Positions 27,207-36,858 of a stretch of 53,336 nt of DNA are shown piece by piece. The position numbers and the translations under genes are program-made. The DNA lies in the NCBI GenBank assembly GCA_009924095.1, contig RFSG01000004.1, positions 1 to 53,336 of the forward strand, in the 5' to 3' direction. The DNA is from Sphingobacteriia bacterium (lineage in GTDB: Bacteria > Bacteroidota > Bacteroidia > J057 > RFSG01). The notes below the pieces were generated by a model. It searched no databases and was not told the origin of the DNA. It saw only the letters and a program-made list of their open reading frames with translations. Within the stretch, counting starts at the first letter, position 1. Each line of letters begins with the position of its first letter.

Positions 27207-28618
27207 TTTCTTTGATATTGTTGGATTAGCGCAAGAATAGAAGAATCCTTTTTGAGATCAGGAAATTGTTCAAACATAAATGGAAATTTAGAGATATCCA
27301 TTAACAAAGCGTTTTCAAGATATACCATTCCTTCTTTTGACCGTCCTAAATTGAAGGATAATCCTGCAAATAAATAGAACAGTTCAGGATATTCCGGATT
27401 TAAGGTGATGGCTTCCTGAACCATATCCCTTGCATTTTCAGTTTTTCCTTCTGCTTGTAAAGTTTGCGCCCAATCAATCCACATCCCTAAATCGGAAGGG
27501 TTCAATCGAATGGCTGTTTTAAGTGCATCATAAGCGGACTGTTCATTTCCCACTTCATATTCACAAAAAGCAAGACTCAGCCAGGCGTCAAAATTATTTT
27601 CATCTAACCCGGTAACTTTTCTGTAGTAGTGAATGGCTTCAAAATGCCGGTTTTCTTGTTCGAGCGTATATCCAATTCCATAAATGGCATCTGTCATTTC
27701 AGGAGAAAAGGAAACACATTTGCGATAATAAAACCTGGCGGTGGAGTAATCTTCTAATTGTTCGTAACAATCAGCAATTGAAAATAAGATTCCCGTATCT
27801 GTTTTATCTTGTTGAAGGGCATCAATAAAAACTAAAATTGCTTCTTCAAATTTTCCTAATTCCGATAAAGAACATCCTTTATTGTATAGCGCTGAACTAA
27901 AATCTTCCCGAATGGCTAAGGCATAATCATAAGCATCGATAGCTTTTTCATGTAGCCCTGTTTTCGAAAATAAAATTCCTAGATTATACCAAACAGCCTC
28001 TGAATAGGGAGAATCATCCAAAAATTTTAAATATTCTTCTATGGCAACCTCAGGTTTTCCATCCATTTCCAAACAATACGCCATTTCAAACAAGGCATCT
28101 TCATAGGTAGGAGAAATTTGAATCGCTTTCCTATAATGTTCTACTGCCTCTGGAAAACTTTGGATAGAATGATAAATTAATCCTAATTGATAATAAACTT
28201 CCCCAGGGAAATCGCTATTGTCGGCAACTTCTTTTAGCAAACGAATCGCTTGGCTGGAAAGCCCTTGAGAAGATAGAATTTGAGCTTTATGTAATAGATA
28301 AGGGGTAAACTCTGGTTGTACTTTTAAAGCATTTTCAATATTTAGTAACGCTTCGGAATAACTTCCTAAATCAAATAATAATCCTGACCTTTTAAACCAA
28401 AGGTCATCTTCATGAGGATGTTGAGAGATAGCAAAATCTAATAAACGGATTCCTTTTTCGAAATCTCCATTTAAGCGATAGAAGTGAAAAATCTCTTCAA
28501 TTGTATTAAGGTCGAAAAACAATGATTGATGGTTATCAAGCATTGATTCAAATCTTTGAGCCTCTTCTCTTGCTTCTTCACTGAAGAAGTCATCAGCAAA
28601 ATCATCAAAATCTTCCAT
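27203..28618 (-). CDS. Tetratricopeptide repeat protein
   Basis: A 471-aa protein with no signal peptide, made almost entirely of TPR units of about 34 residues from residue 40 to 460 (for example GEVYYQLGLIYHSIQSFPEA and EAVWYNLGILFSKTGLHEKA). The N-terminus is a very acidic Asp/Phe/Glu-rich tail (MEDFDDFADDFFSEEAREEA). It probably acts as a cytoplasmic scaffold. It overlaps the ComA-like gene by 4 nt, so the two are coupled, but the partner is unknown. Confidence 0.85.
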   Translation of the reverse strand: MEDFDDFADDFFSEEAREEAQRFESMLDNHQSLFFDLNTIEEIFHFYRLNGDFEKGIRLLDFAISQHPHEDDLWFKRSGLLFDLGSYSEALLNIENALKVQPEFTPYLLHKAQILSSQGLSSQAIRLLKEVADNSDFPGEVYYQLGLIYHSIQSFPEAVEHYRKAIQISPTYEDALFEMAYCLEMDGKPEVAIEEYLKFLDDSPYSEAVWYNLGILFSKTGLHEKAIDAYDYALAIREDFSSALYNKGCSLSELGKFEEAILVFIDALQQDKTDTGILFSIADCYEQLEDYSTARFYYRKCVSFSPEMTDAIYGIGYTLEQENRHFEAIHYYRKVTGLDENNFDAWLSLAFCEYEVGNEQSAYDALKTAIRLNPSDLGMWIDWAQTLQAEGKTENARDMVQEAITLNPEYPELFYLFAGLSFNLGRSKEGMVYLENALLMDISKFPFMFEQFPDLKKDSSILALIQQYQRK

Positions 28619-28718
28619 AACCTACGGGGCAAATTCTCAATCTTGTTCTGTTGAAGTAACGAAATACAGGCGATTTACAATTGACAATCATCCACATAAA
28701 TGTTTATATAATTGATTT

Positions 28719-29630
28719 TCAGGTAGAATAAACTTTAGGCGAAGTTGGCTTTCGGGTAGTTAATGCAACTCCGATAAAAATTAATACTGCTGCCGCCAAT
28801 TTTAAAAGTGTTAAACTTCCTTGCCACAAGATAGCCGACATCAACAAAGTTAGGATAGGTTGAAGGTAAATATACATACCCACCCAAACCGGACTTACCC
28901 GAATCATAGCCCAGGCATTTAATAAGTAAGCTAATAAGGTAGCTCCAATAATCAGGAACCAAAGACCAAACAAAGCCTCAGGACTCAAATGGGCAACTTT
29001 TCCCATATCACCCGTGGTTAACCCTAAAACGATATTAATAGGTCCTCCTAACAAAAACATCCAAGCGAGGATGGTAACGGGTTTGTATTTACTGATTAAG
29101 GGTTTTACTAAAACTAAATACAATCCATAAGAAGCAGCATTTACTAGGATCATAATATCCCCTAACCAATTATCTCTCCCTGCACTTTTGCCTGCTCCTG
29201 CTTGCAGAATTAACCAGGTAGCTCCGGTTGTACTAATTATCAATCCAACAATATGTACCCAATTTATTTTTTCAGAACGGGCTAAGAAGAGATGATTTAA
29301 AACAAATACAAAAACAGGGGTTAACAGCATTAACACAGCCCCATGGAATTCAGAGGTCAGACTCAATCCCCACAGGAAAAATACTTGATTTAGGGTTATT
29401 CCAAAAATACCACAAGCGATTAGCCTCGGGATATCTTGACGTTCCACTTTTTCATGTCGGCTGAAAAACCTCCAAGCAAGTCCAAAAAACAAAAGACCAG
29501 CAAAAGAACGGAGAGCTAAAATTGGAAAGGGTCTCATTTCCAAGAACAATACCTTTACTGTGAAGAAATTGATACTATAAAACAATGCCACGGAAAACAT
29601 GGCGAGGTGCGGTAAAAGGTACTTTTTCAA
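28719..29630 (-). CDS. EamA/DMT family membrane transporter
   Basis: A 303-aa protein with ten hydrophobic segments in two EamA repeats (about 8-140 and 150-290). Substrates of this family are metabolites such as amino acids or nucleotides and cannot be predicted. The first codon at 29630 is TTG; an ATG at 29600 (residue 11) is an alternative. A perfect TAAATTTG box at 29645-29638 lies so close to the TTG that the ATG may be the true start, unless the mRNA is leaderless. Confidence 0.85.
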   Translation of the reverse strand: MKKYLLPHLAMFSVALFYSINFFTVKVLFLEMRPFPILALRSFAGLLFFGLAWRFFSRHEKVERQDIPRLIACGIFGITLNQVFFLWGLSLTSEFHGAVLMLLTPVFVFVLNHLFLARSEKINWVHIVGLIISTTGATWLILQAGAGKSAGRDNWLGDIMILVNAASYGLYLVLVKPLISKYKPVTILAWMFLLGGPINIVLGLTTGDMGKVAHLSPEALFGLWFLIIGATLLAYLLNAWAMIRVSPVWVGMYIYLQPILTLLMSAILWQGSLTLLKLAAAVLIFIGVALTTRKPTSPKVYST

Positions 29631-29637
29631 TAGGTTA

Positions 29638-29645
29638 CAAATTTA
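29638..29645 (-). promoter_or_regulatory. -7 promoter element for the EamA gene
   Basis: TAAATTTG fits TAnnTTTG exactly. No TTG is seen at the expected -33 distance. It lies in the 35-nt gap after the large outer-membrane protein gene. Confidence 0.35.
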
Positions 29646-29665
29646 TGAAATCCTTCCATCAGGAT

Positions 29666-32600
29666 TTAGAAATCTTTTCCTAAGGCAAGAGAAAATTGGG
29701 GTTTGGTTCGGCTTCCATCCTCAAACCCAAATGCCATATCCAACTTAACAATATAGCGCATGATTGCCATTCTGAATCCACCGCCTGTTCCAATAATGAA
29801 AGGGCTTTTCAACGTTTGAACCGTGATGATAAATGGATTTTTATCCACGGTCAGCGTGTTGACCGGATTTTTTTGAGAAAATGGATTTCCGGTTGTCCAT
29901 ACTGTGCCCATATCATAAAATAGCACCAATTGAAAATTATAGAGTGGCCCACCTGCTAATCCCTTTTGTAAATACTTGAGTAAAGGGATACGTAATTCTC
30001 CATTAAATGCTAAAAATTGTGTTCCATTTCTGGCATTGTAAGGAAAGCCACGAACAGGAGAGCGGAACTGCATAAACCATAACCCTTGTGCAGGCATTGG
30101 GGCAGGAATCTCTCCCGCATTTTGAACCCTACCATTTAGCCAATTATCAATTCCCCCCAATAAAATCAGGGGTTTATTGCTTCCTGTTCCAAAGCCTCCG
30201 GTCAATCGTGTTGCAAACACCATTTCTTTAAATACAGTGGTATATTTCCGTAGGTCCGCAGAAAATATCGTCATAGGGTTGGTTTTGTCCCCTTGTGGAA
30301 TGAAAAAAGGTTGCCAAGTAGCAATGGCATAAATTCCTCGTTTTCTAAAATTTTCCTTTTCTTGGGTGAATTGAAACTCAATTTGAGTCATTAACCCAGG
30401 TATTCGAGACTCATCAGTATAATTTTCAGGCTTTCCGGGTAGAGATACATCATTTCTCCATAAAAAGGTTTGGGTAACCCCACCACTTACGGTAAGTTGT
30501 GGAAGGATAACGGAGGATACCCAGGCATCATACCGCTGAAAATTATAACGTACCTGAGTATCTTCCCGATTAAAAAATCGGATAGATCTTCTAAACGATA
30601 CCCCGGGTTGTATTTTTCTTCGGGTATATTGATAACTGACCCTTAAATCACTATTTCTATAATTAAAATAGGGAGTCCAATTTAAATCCAACAAGTGATG
30701 TTTATGAATGTCAGTAAACTGCGCTCCTAAATGAACATAATATCTGAAATAAGGATCAAATCCCATTTGGTTTCTTAATTCTTGAACCAGTCCCTGCGTG
30801 TTCCTTAATTTTCCTTTGGGAGATTTTACCTCCCAGGCATCCCATCTTTGAACAGTAGGATAAAGAATCTTTTCCGGAGGACTAACATTCGTGTAATTGA
30901 TAGGTTGATTACTTGGAGTCTGTTTTGAAAAAGTAGAATCAATGGGACTATCTTCTTCATCAAACAAATAAAATTTTACCGGAGCAGCAGGTTTTATAGA
31001 ATCTTTGGGAATTAAAGTAGGAGCGGGAGCAAGTGTGTCTTCTGTTTCTGGTTCAACGGGTGGAGTTGGAATGGAATCTATTGGTAATGATTTAAGGGTT
31101 ATATCTCTTCGTTGCTGACCCCAAAGTGTGTATTTGATTTTAGCAGGTTTTGTTAGTAGATTGTTTTCAGTCCAATACAAGGTTCTTTTTCCGTTGTTCC
31201 AAGTTTGAAATAAGATTCTATTTCCTGACAATTCGGCCTTACGAATTCCTAAATCAAAATTTCCTAGATATTGAGAATCCGGAAGGAAAACATTCCTTTT
31301 GAGAAGGCTACCCAGTCCACTTTCATCAGATAAATAAACCAATTCAAAACTTGTGGTTTGATAGAGTGGTTTTTCCTCAATTCCAAGTGTAGCAGTAATT
31401 TGGGCAATCGTATCGGGTTTTAAATCATAGCGAAAAATATCTCGTTGAGATACAACAGATGTGAAAGGGTCTTTGGGGATACGGGAGGACGCGAAAAAAA
31501 TACTGTTTTCATCTTTACTCCAAATAGGATCGGTTTCATCATATAGATCATTGGTGATTCGGTCAATCCCGGATTCTTTTGAATAAACATATAAATCAGT
31601 TTGTCCCAAATGGCTGGCTGACAATAAAAGTTTACCTTGGTCAGAGCCTTGAATTGAATTAATTCTATCAATACCTACCGGAAGATCTTGGGGTTTGGGG
31701 CTTTTAATAGCGCTGTTCCAATAAAATAGCTTTTGTCCATCAGCGGTAGGTAAGGCGACCACCAGTTCTGTCCCTTTTTTATTCCAACTCATTGGGGCAT
31801 TCTGACTACCGGGAGGTAAGTACCAGGTAAGATGTCCACCATGGATAGGGATTTTTCGAGGCTTGCCACCAGATAAAGGGGTAATAAAAACATGAAATCT
31901 ACCTAAATGTTCTCCTATGGCTGCTACTTTATCTCCGGAAGGATGTAAGCAAGCTTCCACTAACCTGTATCGGGAAGGTAAGGCTTGTATTTCCTTGGTT
32001 TCTTTGGATAGATTTTTTCTACCCTTCTCATCCAATAAATATCGCTGTACATAAAACTCTCTCCATCTTTCGGTAAAAGTTTCGAGGCTAATTCCTAAAA
32101 CGGTGATCACTCCGGATTGAACAGAGCGACTCACACGCGTCATATACATGATTGAATATATTTTATCTGCTCCGAATTTTTCCTGAACAAAATACCATAT
32201 CGACTTATGAAGCGTCTGATTGATTTCATCTGGTTCAGAAAATTGAGCGAAGCTTAAATATTTTCTTGCTGCTAAACTTTTCATTCTGGCTTCGTCTTCT
32301 GCATTCCAAGGAGTTGCAAGGTAGTTGGGGATACCAGTGGAGAACCAATCTGGAATATCTTGTAATAACTGTTGTTGAACAGCAAACGATAAGGAATTTT
32401 CAAAATAGATTTCATTAATCAATGCTCCAGCAACTTCTTTTCGAACTTCTTTCCACAATACTTGCTGACTACCTGAATAAGATATTTGGCGAATATTTAA
32501 ACCAAATCGGGTAACCCCTCCTTGGGGTAAAGATTGAAAAGATTGATATCCTGGCGATACCCACTGAGCATGAGGTTGGGCAAACACTTCGAGAATAATC

Positions 32601-32872
32601 TTTCCTTTAAATTGATAATCTAAAGACTTAAGATATTCTGACAAGGCTTGTTCAGCCATTTGTGCGGTTCTTTTGCCTAATTCAGGGGCATTTGAAGGAT
32701 ACCAAACTTCCACATTGGTGGTAGTAAATAATTTCCATTGAATGGGCATTCCATTTCCTGGGAAGCCTCTTAAAGTGGAATTGACAGGTAATTGGGCAAA
32801 TAAAATGGGTATCCCCAAAAACACGAATGTGCTTCTTTTGAACAGGAGTAGAAACAATTGCCACGTTGCCAT
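29666..32872 (-). CDS. Large outer-membrane protein: inactive peptidase-like, TolB-like propeller, BamA-like barrel
   Basis: A 1068-aa exported protein, signal peptide at 1-26 (cleavage near LFA-QLP). Residues about 40-270 resemble the gluzincin/'peptidase MA' fold, but the usual HExxH is replaced (LINEIYFENS) and the EGLA motif appears as IPDWFSTGIPNYLA, so catalysis is unlikely. Residues about 290-590 carry TolB/WD40-like beta-propeller repeats (ITNDLYDETDPIWSKDENSIF). After a Pro-rich linker (about 600-690), residues 700-1068 look like a BamA/surface-antigen barrel, with SPVRGFPY, FYDMGTVW, GTGGGFR and a terminal Phe. It is probably at the outer membrane and part of export or envelope assembly. 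The function is not known. Confidence 0.75.
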   Translation of the reverse strand: MATWQLFLLLFKRSTFVFLGIPILFAQLPVNSTLRGFPGNGMPIQWKLFTTTNVEVWYPSNAPELGKRTAQMAEQALSEYLKSLDYQFKGKIILEVFAQPHAQWVSPGYQSFQSLPQGGVTRFGLNIRQISYSGSQQVLWKEVRKEVAGALINEIYFENSLSFAVQQQLLQDIPDWFSTGIPNYLATPWNAEDEARMKSLAARKYLSFAQFSEPDEINQTLHKSIWYFVQEKFGADKIYSIMYMTRVSRSVQSGVITVLGISLETFTERWREFYVQRYLLDEKGRKNLSKETKEIQALPSRYRLVEACLHPSGDKVAAIGEHLGRFHVFITPLSGGKPRKIPIHGGHLTWYLPPGSQNAPMSWNKKGTELVVALPTADGQKLFYWNSAIKSPKPQDLPVGIDRINSIQGSDQGKLLLSASHLGQTDLYVYSKESGIDRITNDLYDETDPIWSKDENSIFFASSRIPKDPFTSVVSQRDIFRYDLKPDTIAQITATLGIEEKPLYQTTSFELVYLSDESGLGSLLKRNVFLPDSQYLGNFDLGIRKAELSGNRILFQTWNNGKRTLYWTENNLLTKPAKIKYTLWGQQRRDITLKSLPIDSIPTPPVEPETEDTLAPAPTLIPKDSIKPAAPVKFYLFDEEDSPIDSTFSKQTPSNQPINYTNVSPPEKILYPTVQRWDAWEVKSPKGKLRNTQGLVQELRNQMGFDPYFRYYVHLGAQFTDIHKHHLLDLNWTPYFNYRNSDLRVSYQYTRRKIQPGVSFRRSIRFFNREDTQVRYNFQRYDAWVSSVILPQLTVSGGVTQTFLWRNDVSLPGKPENYTDESRIPGLMTQIEFQFTQEKENFRKRGIYAIATWQPFFIPQGDKTNPMTIFSADLRKYTTVFKEMVFATRLTGGFGTGSNKPLILLGGIDNWLNGRVQNAGEIPAPMPAQGLWFMQFRSPVRGFPYNARNGTQFLAFNGELRIPLLKYLQKGLAGGPLYNFQLVLFYDMGTVWTTGNPFSQKNPVNTLTVDKNPFIITVQTLKSPFIIGTGGGFRMAIMRYIVKLDMAFGFEDGSRTKPQFSLALGKDF

Positions 32873-32903
32873 TTACCTACAAATTACGAAAGAATAGTGA
32901 ATT

Positions 32904-33977
32904 TTAAGGCTTATGAAGTGCAATTCTGTTTGGATTACAATCCCTTAGGATTTCACCTGGGCTTTGATTTAAAATTGCATTTGCCAGTTGAGTAGCTAAA
33001 GCTGGAGCTTGTAATACCCCTTTGGTTCCTAACCCATTAAAAATCCATAGTGTTGGCCATTCCGGATGTTGCCCAATAATCGGCTTACGATCCAAAGTAG
33101 TAGGACGAATCCCTGCTTCTAATTTTACCCATTCCGTAACTTTAGGTAGCCAAAAGGACGACAAGCCTTGAACCAACTCTTGGGGCGGTTCAGTGTTCGG
33201 GGCTTCAGTGTAATAATTTAGTTCATAGGTAGAACCTAAACGATAAAGATCCTCTCCCAGGGGCACCATAAATTGGCCTGAACTTATAATTCTGTTTAAG
33301 TTGGGGCGAGTTCTAAAGGTTATCAATTGTCCTTTCAAGGGTACAAGCTTAGCCGGAAACCATGGATTTAAGGTCCCGTAAATTCCTTCACAAAAAACTA
33401 ATTGTGAAAATTCTATATTTCCCTCTAATCGTTGGAGGTTAGAAAGTTGAGGGTCAATTTCAGAATAGTTAATTTTTTCAGCGATAAATTTAAAACGTCC
33501 TGTTTTTTGAAGTAAACCACGGGTTGCATTAATAAACGAGTTTACATTTAACCATCCTCCACGATGGATGATCATTCCTCCCAAAGGGTTAATTAACCAT
33601 TCCGGCTTCCAGGCTTCATAAGTGCAAGTTGCTATATCATCAAACCTAGAATCATGGCTTCTGGCTGTCCAATCGTTACAACTTCGGATATCTGGAAATG
33701 GGCGGTAAATAGGAAGAGAATGGTAATGAGCGGCCAAACTTTCAAAACCAGGCAATTGAAAAAAGGATTCTAATGCAGTAAGAAATTCTATCGCTTTCCA
33801 TGAAATGGCAAACTGTCTTCCGGTTACAGGATTCACCAAGCCCGCCGCTACAGAAGAAGCAGGGATTTTTTGAGGATCCGCATATTGAATTACTGATGCG
33901 CCTTTCTGAACTAGGTTCGCCGCTAAAAAGGTTCCAGCCAATCCTCCTCCTACAATTATAATCCTTTTATTTTCCAT
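32904..33977 (-). CDS. FAD-dependent oxidoreductase (DAO family)
   Basis: About 357 aa with the dinucleotide-binding GxGxxG motif IIIVGGGLAGTFLA at the N-terminus, PASSVAAGLVNPVTGR, and a C-terminal block GIRPTTLDRKPIIGQHP...LGTKGVLQAP typical of the glycine/D-amino acid oxidase family. Starts at TTG 33989 and ATG 33983 are also in frame; the ATG at 33977 fits best with the TATTTTTG box at 33994-33987. Substrate undetermined; the fold resembles the oxidase half of MnmC and ThiO. It is divergent from the MBL hydrolase gene. Confidence 0.82.
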   Translation of the reverse strand: MENKRIIIVGGGLAGTFLAANLVQKGASVIQYADPQKIPASSVAAGLVNPVTGRQFAISWKAIEFLTALESFFQLPGFESLAAHYHSLPIYRPFPDIRSCNDWTARSHDSRFDDIATCTYEAWKPEWLINPLGGMIIHRGGWLNVNSFINATRGLLQKTGRFKFIAEKINYSEIDPQLSNLQRLEGNIEFSQLVFCEGIYGTLNPWFPAKLVPLKGQLITFRTRPNLNRIISSGQFMVPLGEDLYRLGSTYELNYYTEAPNTEPPQELVQGLSSFWLPKVTEWVKLEAGIRPTTLDRKPIIGQHPEWPTLWIFNGLGTKGVLQAPALATQLANAILNQSPGEILRDCNPNRIALHKP

Positions 33978-33986
33978 CTCCATCCT

Positions 33987-33994
33987 CAAAAATA
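33987..33994 (-). promoter_or_regulatory. -7 promoter element for the FAD oxidoreductase
   Basis: TATTTTTG on the minus strand fits TAnnTTTG exactly and lies about 10 nt before the ATG at 33977. No clear -33 box. Confidence 0.35.
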
Positions 33995-34038
33995 ATAAAC
34001 AAGTTTAGGGTTTATGATTCTTCCTGTATTTTAGGGGT

Positions 34039-34701
34039 ATGGAAAACCAAATTGAAGTAGTCACTTTAACTTTTAATCCGTTTGCTGAGCAAACGTACTT
34101 AGTGTACCAACCGAATGGGGAGGGAGTGATTATTGATCCAGGGTGTTATACACCCGAGGAACAAGTGATGCTTCGAGAGGCAGTAAGTAAAGCCAACTTT
34201 ACGCCTGTTGCAGTATGGAATACCCATTGTCATATTGATCATGTATTAGGAAATGCTTTTGCTTGCAAAACTTGGGAAATTCCTTTGGGCGTGCCAAAGG
34301 GTGAACAAGGGGATTTGCAAGGGGTGTTAAATTATGGTCCCACTTTCGGGATTTTTCCTGAACCTTCTCCAATACCTGAGCAGTTATTTTTATCCGGTCA
34401 AACGCTTACCTTTTCAGGAGTAAAGGTGGAAGTGATAGGAGCAGCAGGTCATTCGAGAGATGGGGTATGTTTTTATTTTTCAGAATTCGGTTTGTTATTT
34501 GGTGGCGATGTGCTTTTTTATGATAGTATCGGAAGAACTGATTTACCCGGAGGAAATTTGAATACTTTATTAAATAATATTCATCAAAAACTCTTGGTTT
34601 TGCCAGCAGAAGTTAAAGTATACCCAGGGCATGGAGATCCCACCACAATTGGAAGAGAAAAAAAATTCAATCCGTTTTTACAAACCCCAATTTCTAGGTG
34701 A
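34039..34701 (+). CDS. MBL-fold metal hydrolase (glyoxalase II-like)
   Basis: A 220-aa metallo-beta-lactamase-fold hydrolase. The metal motif is NTHCHIDHVLGN (HxHxDH), followed by AAGHSRDGV, GGDVLFYDSIGRTDLPGG and VYPGHGDPT. The compact size and GRTDLPGG loop match the YcbL/GloB-like group of thioester hydrolases. Its 3' end overlaps the convergent ispF gene by 8 bp. Confidence 0.9.
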   Translation: MENQIEVVTLTFNPFAEQTYLVYQPNGEGVIIDPGCYTPEEQVMLREAVSKANFTPVAVWNTHCHIDHVLGNAFACKTWEIPLGVPKGEQGDLQGVLNYGPTFGIFPEPSPIPEQLFLSGQTLTFSGVKVEVIGAAGHSRDGVCFYFSEFGLLFGGDVLFYDSIGRTDLPGGNLNTLLNNIHQKLLVLPAEVKVYPGHGDPTTIGREKKFNPFLQTPISR

Positions 34702-35173
34702 ATAAGAGTGCCACACAATACGCACACATTCCCTCTTGTCTTCCCACAAACCCAATCTTTTCATTGGTAGTTGCTTTAATCCCAATTTGACTTGTAGAAC
34801 AAGACAAAATAGTGGCAAGGGTAGTTTTCATATCACCTATAAAGGGTTGTATTTTAGGCGATTCTGCAACTAAGGTACAGTCCATATTACCTAATTGAAA
34901 TCCCTCAGCGGTAACCAGTGACCATGTTTGTTGCAGTAATATTTTACTGTCAATATTCAAATAAGTATCCTGTGTATCAGGAAAATGAAAACCTATATCG
35001 GGCAAACCTGCAGCCCCTAAAAGTGCATCACAAATAGCATGGATCAACACATCAGCATCAGAATGTCCCTTGAGCCCGAAGCTAGAGGGAATATTTATGC
35101 CTCCTAGCCATAAAGGCCGGTTGGGAATAATGGGATGCACATCATAGCCAAATCCTACTCTGAATTGTTGCAT
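34694..35173 (-). CDS. ispF: 2-C-methyl-D-erythritol 2,4-cyclodiphosphate synthase
   Basis: A 159-aa enzyme of the MEP isoprenoid pathway, normal size. The zinc site is GYDVHP (Asp11, His13) with GHSDADVLIHA; the CMP/substrate loop is FPDTQDTY; and the C-terminal KATTNEKIGFVGRQEG is diagnostic. Other MEP genes are not in the window. It is convergent with the MBL gene, with 8 bp shared. Confidence 0.96.
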   Translation of the reverse strand: MQQFRVGFGYDVHPIIPNRPLWLGGINIPSSFGLKGHSDADVLIHAICDALLGAAGLPDIGFHFPDTQDTYLNIDSKILLQQTWSLVTAEGFQLGNMDCTLVAESPKIQPFIGDMKTTLATILSCSTSQIGIKATTNEKIGFVGRQEGMCAYCVALLFT

Positions 35174-35202
35174 AGGTGAATAAATTAAGGGGAGTTTTTA
35201 AA

Positions 35203-35210
35203 CAAATTTA
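35203..35210 (-). promoter_or_regulatory. -7 promoter element for ispF
   Basis: TAAATTTG on the minus strand is a perfect TAnnTTTG, about 29 nt before the ispF ATG. No strong -33 box. Confidence 0.4.
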
Positions 35211-35298
35211 CTCATCATAAAGGTAAGACAGTTTAACAGCTAGGAAAAATGGAAGCACTTAACTCCTACTACACGCGGTTTATTTGCATCTTTGAAAA

Positions 35299-36852
35299 AT
35301 GATTTTTTTAAAAATTTTTTTAGGGGTTGTTGGAGTCCTTTGGGCAACAATAGGATTGGGGGCTGGATATTATCCCTTTCCTGTTTCGGAGCCCTTTGTG
35401 TTACCTCCCGGAATGGAAAAATGGAAATTGGTAAAATCCTTAAATGGCAAATGGTCTGATGAAACGGGTCGTTTAATTCAGGTTCCTTTTTGGGATACAG
35501 AATCGAAGTCAATAACCCTTACTTGTTATTTTGATTATGATACTCTGGAACTCCCCGAGCTACAATTATATTTTGAAGGATTATCTGGGACATCTGAGAT
35601 ATTTTTAAATAATCAGTTATTAATGGTTTGGAATCAACCCTTTCAACCCTTAGTACTTCCACTTTCGGATGTTCGACTAAAGCGTTTTGCAAATAAGTTA
35701 ATTGTACATCTTCAGAATCCACCCAATTTTACTCCTGGAGCACCGAATTTAGGATTGGGTATCCATCGTCCGGCAGGAATATTAACAAGGGGAGAATCAT
35801 CCCGCACGCTGGGAATCTCTACTGCTCTGTTTGCTGATTCGGCGATTGTATTTGCACCGTGGTCACGTCTATATCATTTTAACATCACCCCTTTGCAATT
35901 GGAAGAATACCTAAAGAAATTGGACTCTTTGAAGGTCAAACATCTTTGGTTTCCGATTCCTCCTTCTGCCACAGTCACACAAGTTTTAGCTGCAGCCGGA
36001 TTTAAACGGGTTTGGAATTTATCTAAAGCACACCATGTATTTTGGTATAATACCTGGCCTGTAATTTCTGGAGGTAAAGGAGAACCTGAAGTGGGTTGGA
36101 TGAATACTGAGGAAAAAACAGGTGTTTTTTTTAAGGGTTGGACATCTCCCGATGCTTTTACGAATTGTTATAAAAGTAGAGATAATCTAACCTTATTGAC
36201 TTTGCTTCTGTTTCCATTGTTTGGAGTAGTTCTAGTTAGACTATTAAATCCTCAAATATTATTTCGTCAAATTCAATGGCTTTTTGCCAGAAAGAACCGT
36301 CCTGAAGTTTCCCACCCCAATCGTTTTTTAAAAACAGGGGAGGCTTGGGTTGCAACTTTAGCTGCCTTAATGATCTCTTCCACCTTTCTAACCAATGCAA
36401 TCCTCTATCTCCAATTAGAATGCAGGCTAGATTCATTGGGTTCCGGGATGGGCTTTCAACTGGTTAACAGGCTTATTGCTCACCCTTTTCAATTCATGAT
36501 AATCTTAATGGGGATTCAGTTAGGTGCATTAGCCATAAAACTATTTTTAGCGGGAGTGGTGGCTGGGATTTACCGAAAAGCATATCTACGCCAAACCTTG
36601 TTAAATGCATTTATTCAAAGTCATTACCCTTTGAATTTGTTGTTATGTGTTTTATCCCTGTATTTGTTTTATGTTCCGGCGTTTTGGGGAAACGTATTGT
36701 GGTCAATTTGGCTAATACTCTGTATTGTATTCTTTTTCAGAGGATTGTGGATTATTTGGGAGCGTTTATATATTCATACTCGGTTTCCCCCCTTCCTCAT
36801 TTTTTTGTATATTTGCACCTTTGAAATTTTGCCCTGGTTATTGGCTTTATAA
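35299..36852 (+). CDS. Membrane protein: sugar-binding-like N-terminal domain fused to a DUF4271-like membrane domain
   Basis: A 517-aa protein with an N-terminal signal/anchor. Residues about 50-170 look like the jelly-roll sugar-binding domain of family 2 glycosidases (LYFEGLSGTSEIFLNNQLL, then KLIVHLQNP). A membrane helix lies near 285-310. Residues about 345-517 hold about five membrane segments and resemble the Bacteroidota DUF4271 family, which is commonly encoded next to hemD; here it lies directly before hemC-hemD. The glycosidase-like part has no catalytic domain. A weak TTTATTTG box (35279-35286) precedes the ATG. Family call is inference from layout and pattern. Confidence 0.6.
   Translation: MIFLKIFLGVVGVLWATIGLGAGYYPFPVSEPFVLPPGMEKWKLVKSLNGKWSDETGRLIQVPFWDTESKSITLTCYFDYDTLELPELQLYFEGLSGTSEIFLNNQLLMVWNQPFQPLVLPLSDVRLKRFANKLIVHLQNPPNFTPGAPNLGLGIHRPAGILTRGESSRTLGISTALFADSAIVFAPWSRLYHFNITPLQLEEYLKKLDSLKVKHLWFPIPPSATVTQVLAAAGFKRVWNLSKAHHVFWYNTWPVISGGKGEPEVGWMNTEEKTGVFFKGWTSPDAFTNCYKSRDNLTLLTLLLFPLFGVVLVRLLNPQILFRQIQWLFARKNRPEVSHPNRFLKTGEAWVATLAALMISSTFLTNAILYLQLECRLDSLGSGMGFQLVNRLIAHPFQFMIILMGIQLGALAIKLFLAGVVAGIYRKAYLRQTLLNAFIQSHYPLNLLLCVLSLYLFYVPAFWGNVLWSIWLILCIVFFFRGLWIIWERLYIHTRFPPFLIFLYICTFEILPWLLAL
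36808..36815 (+). promoter_or_regulatory. -7 promoter element for hemC inside the upstream gene
   Basis: TATATTTG fits TAnnTTTG; TTTC at 36784-36787 is a weak -33 box at about 20 nt spacing. It lies in the last codons of the DUF4271-like gene, 43 nt before the hemC ATG, so hemCD may have its own promoter. Confidence 0.4.
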
Positions 36853-36858
36853 ACACGC

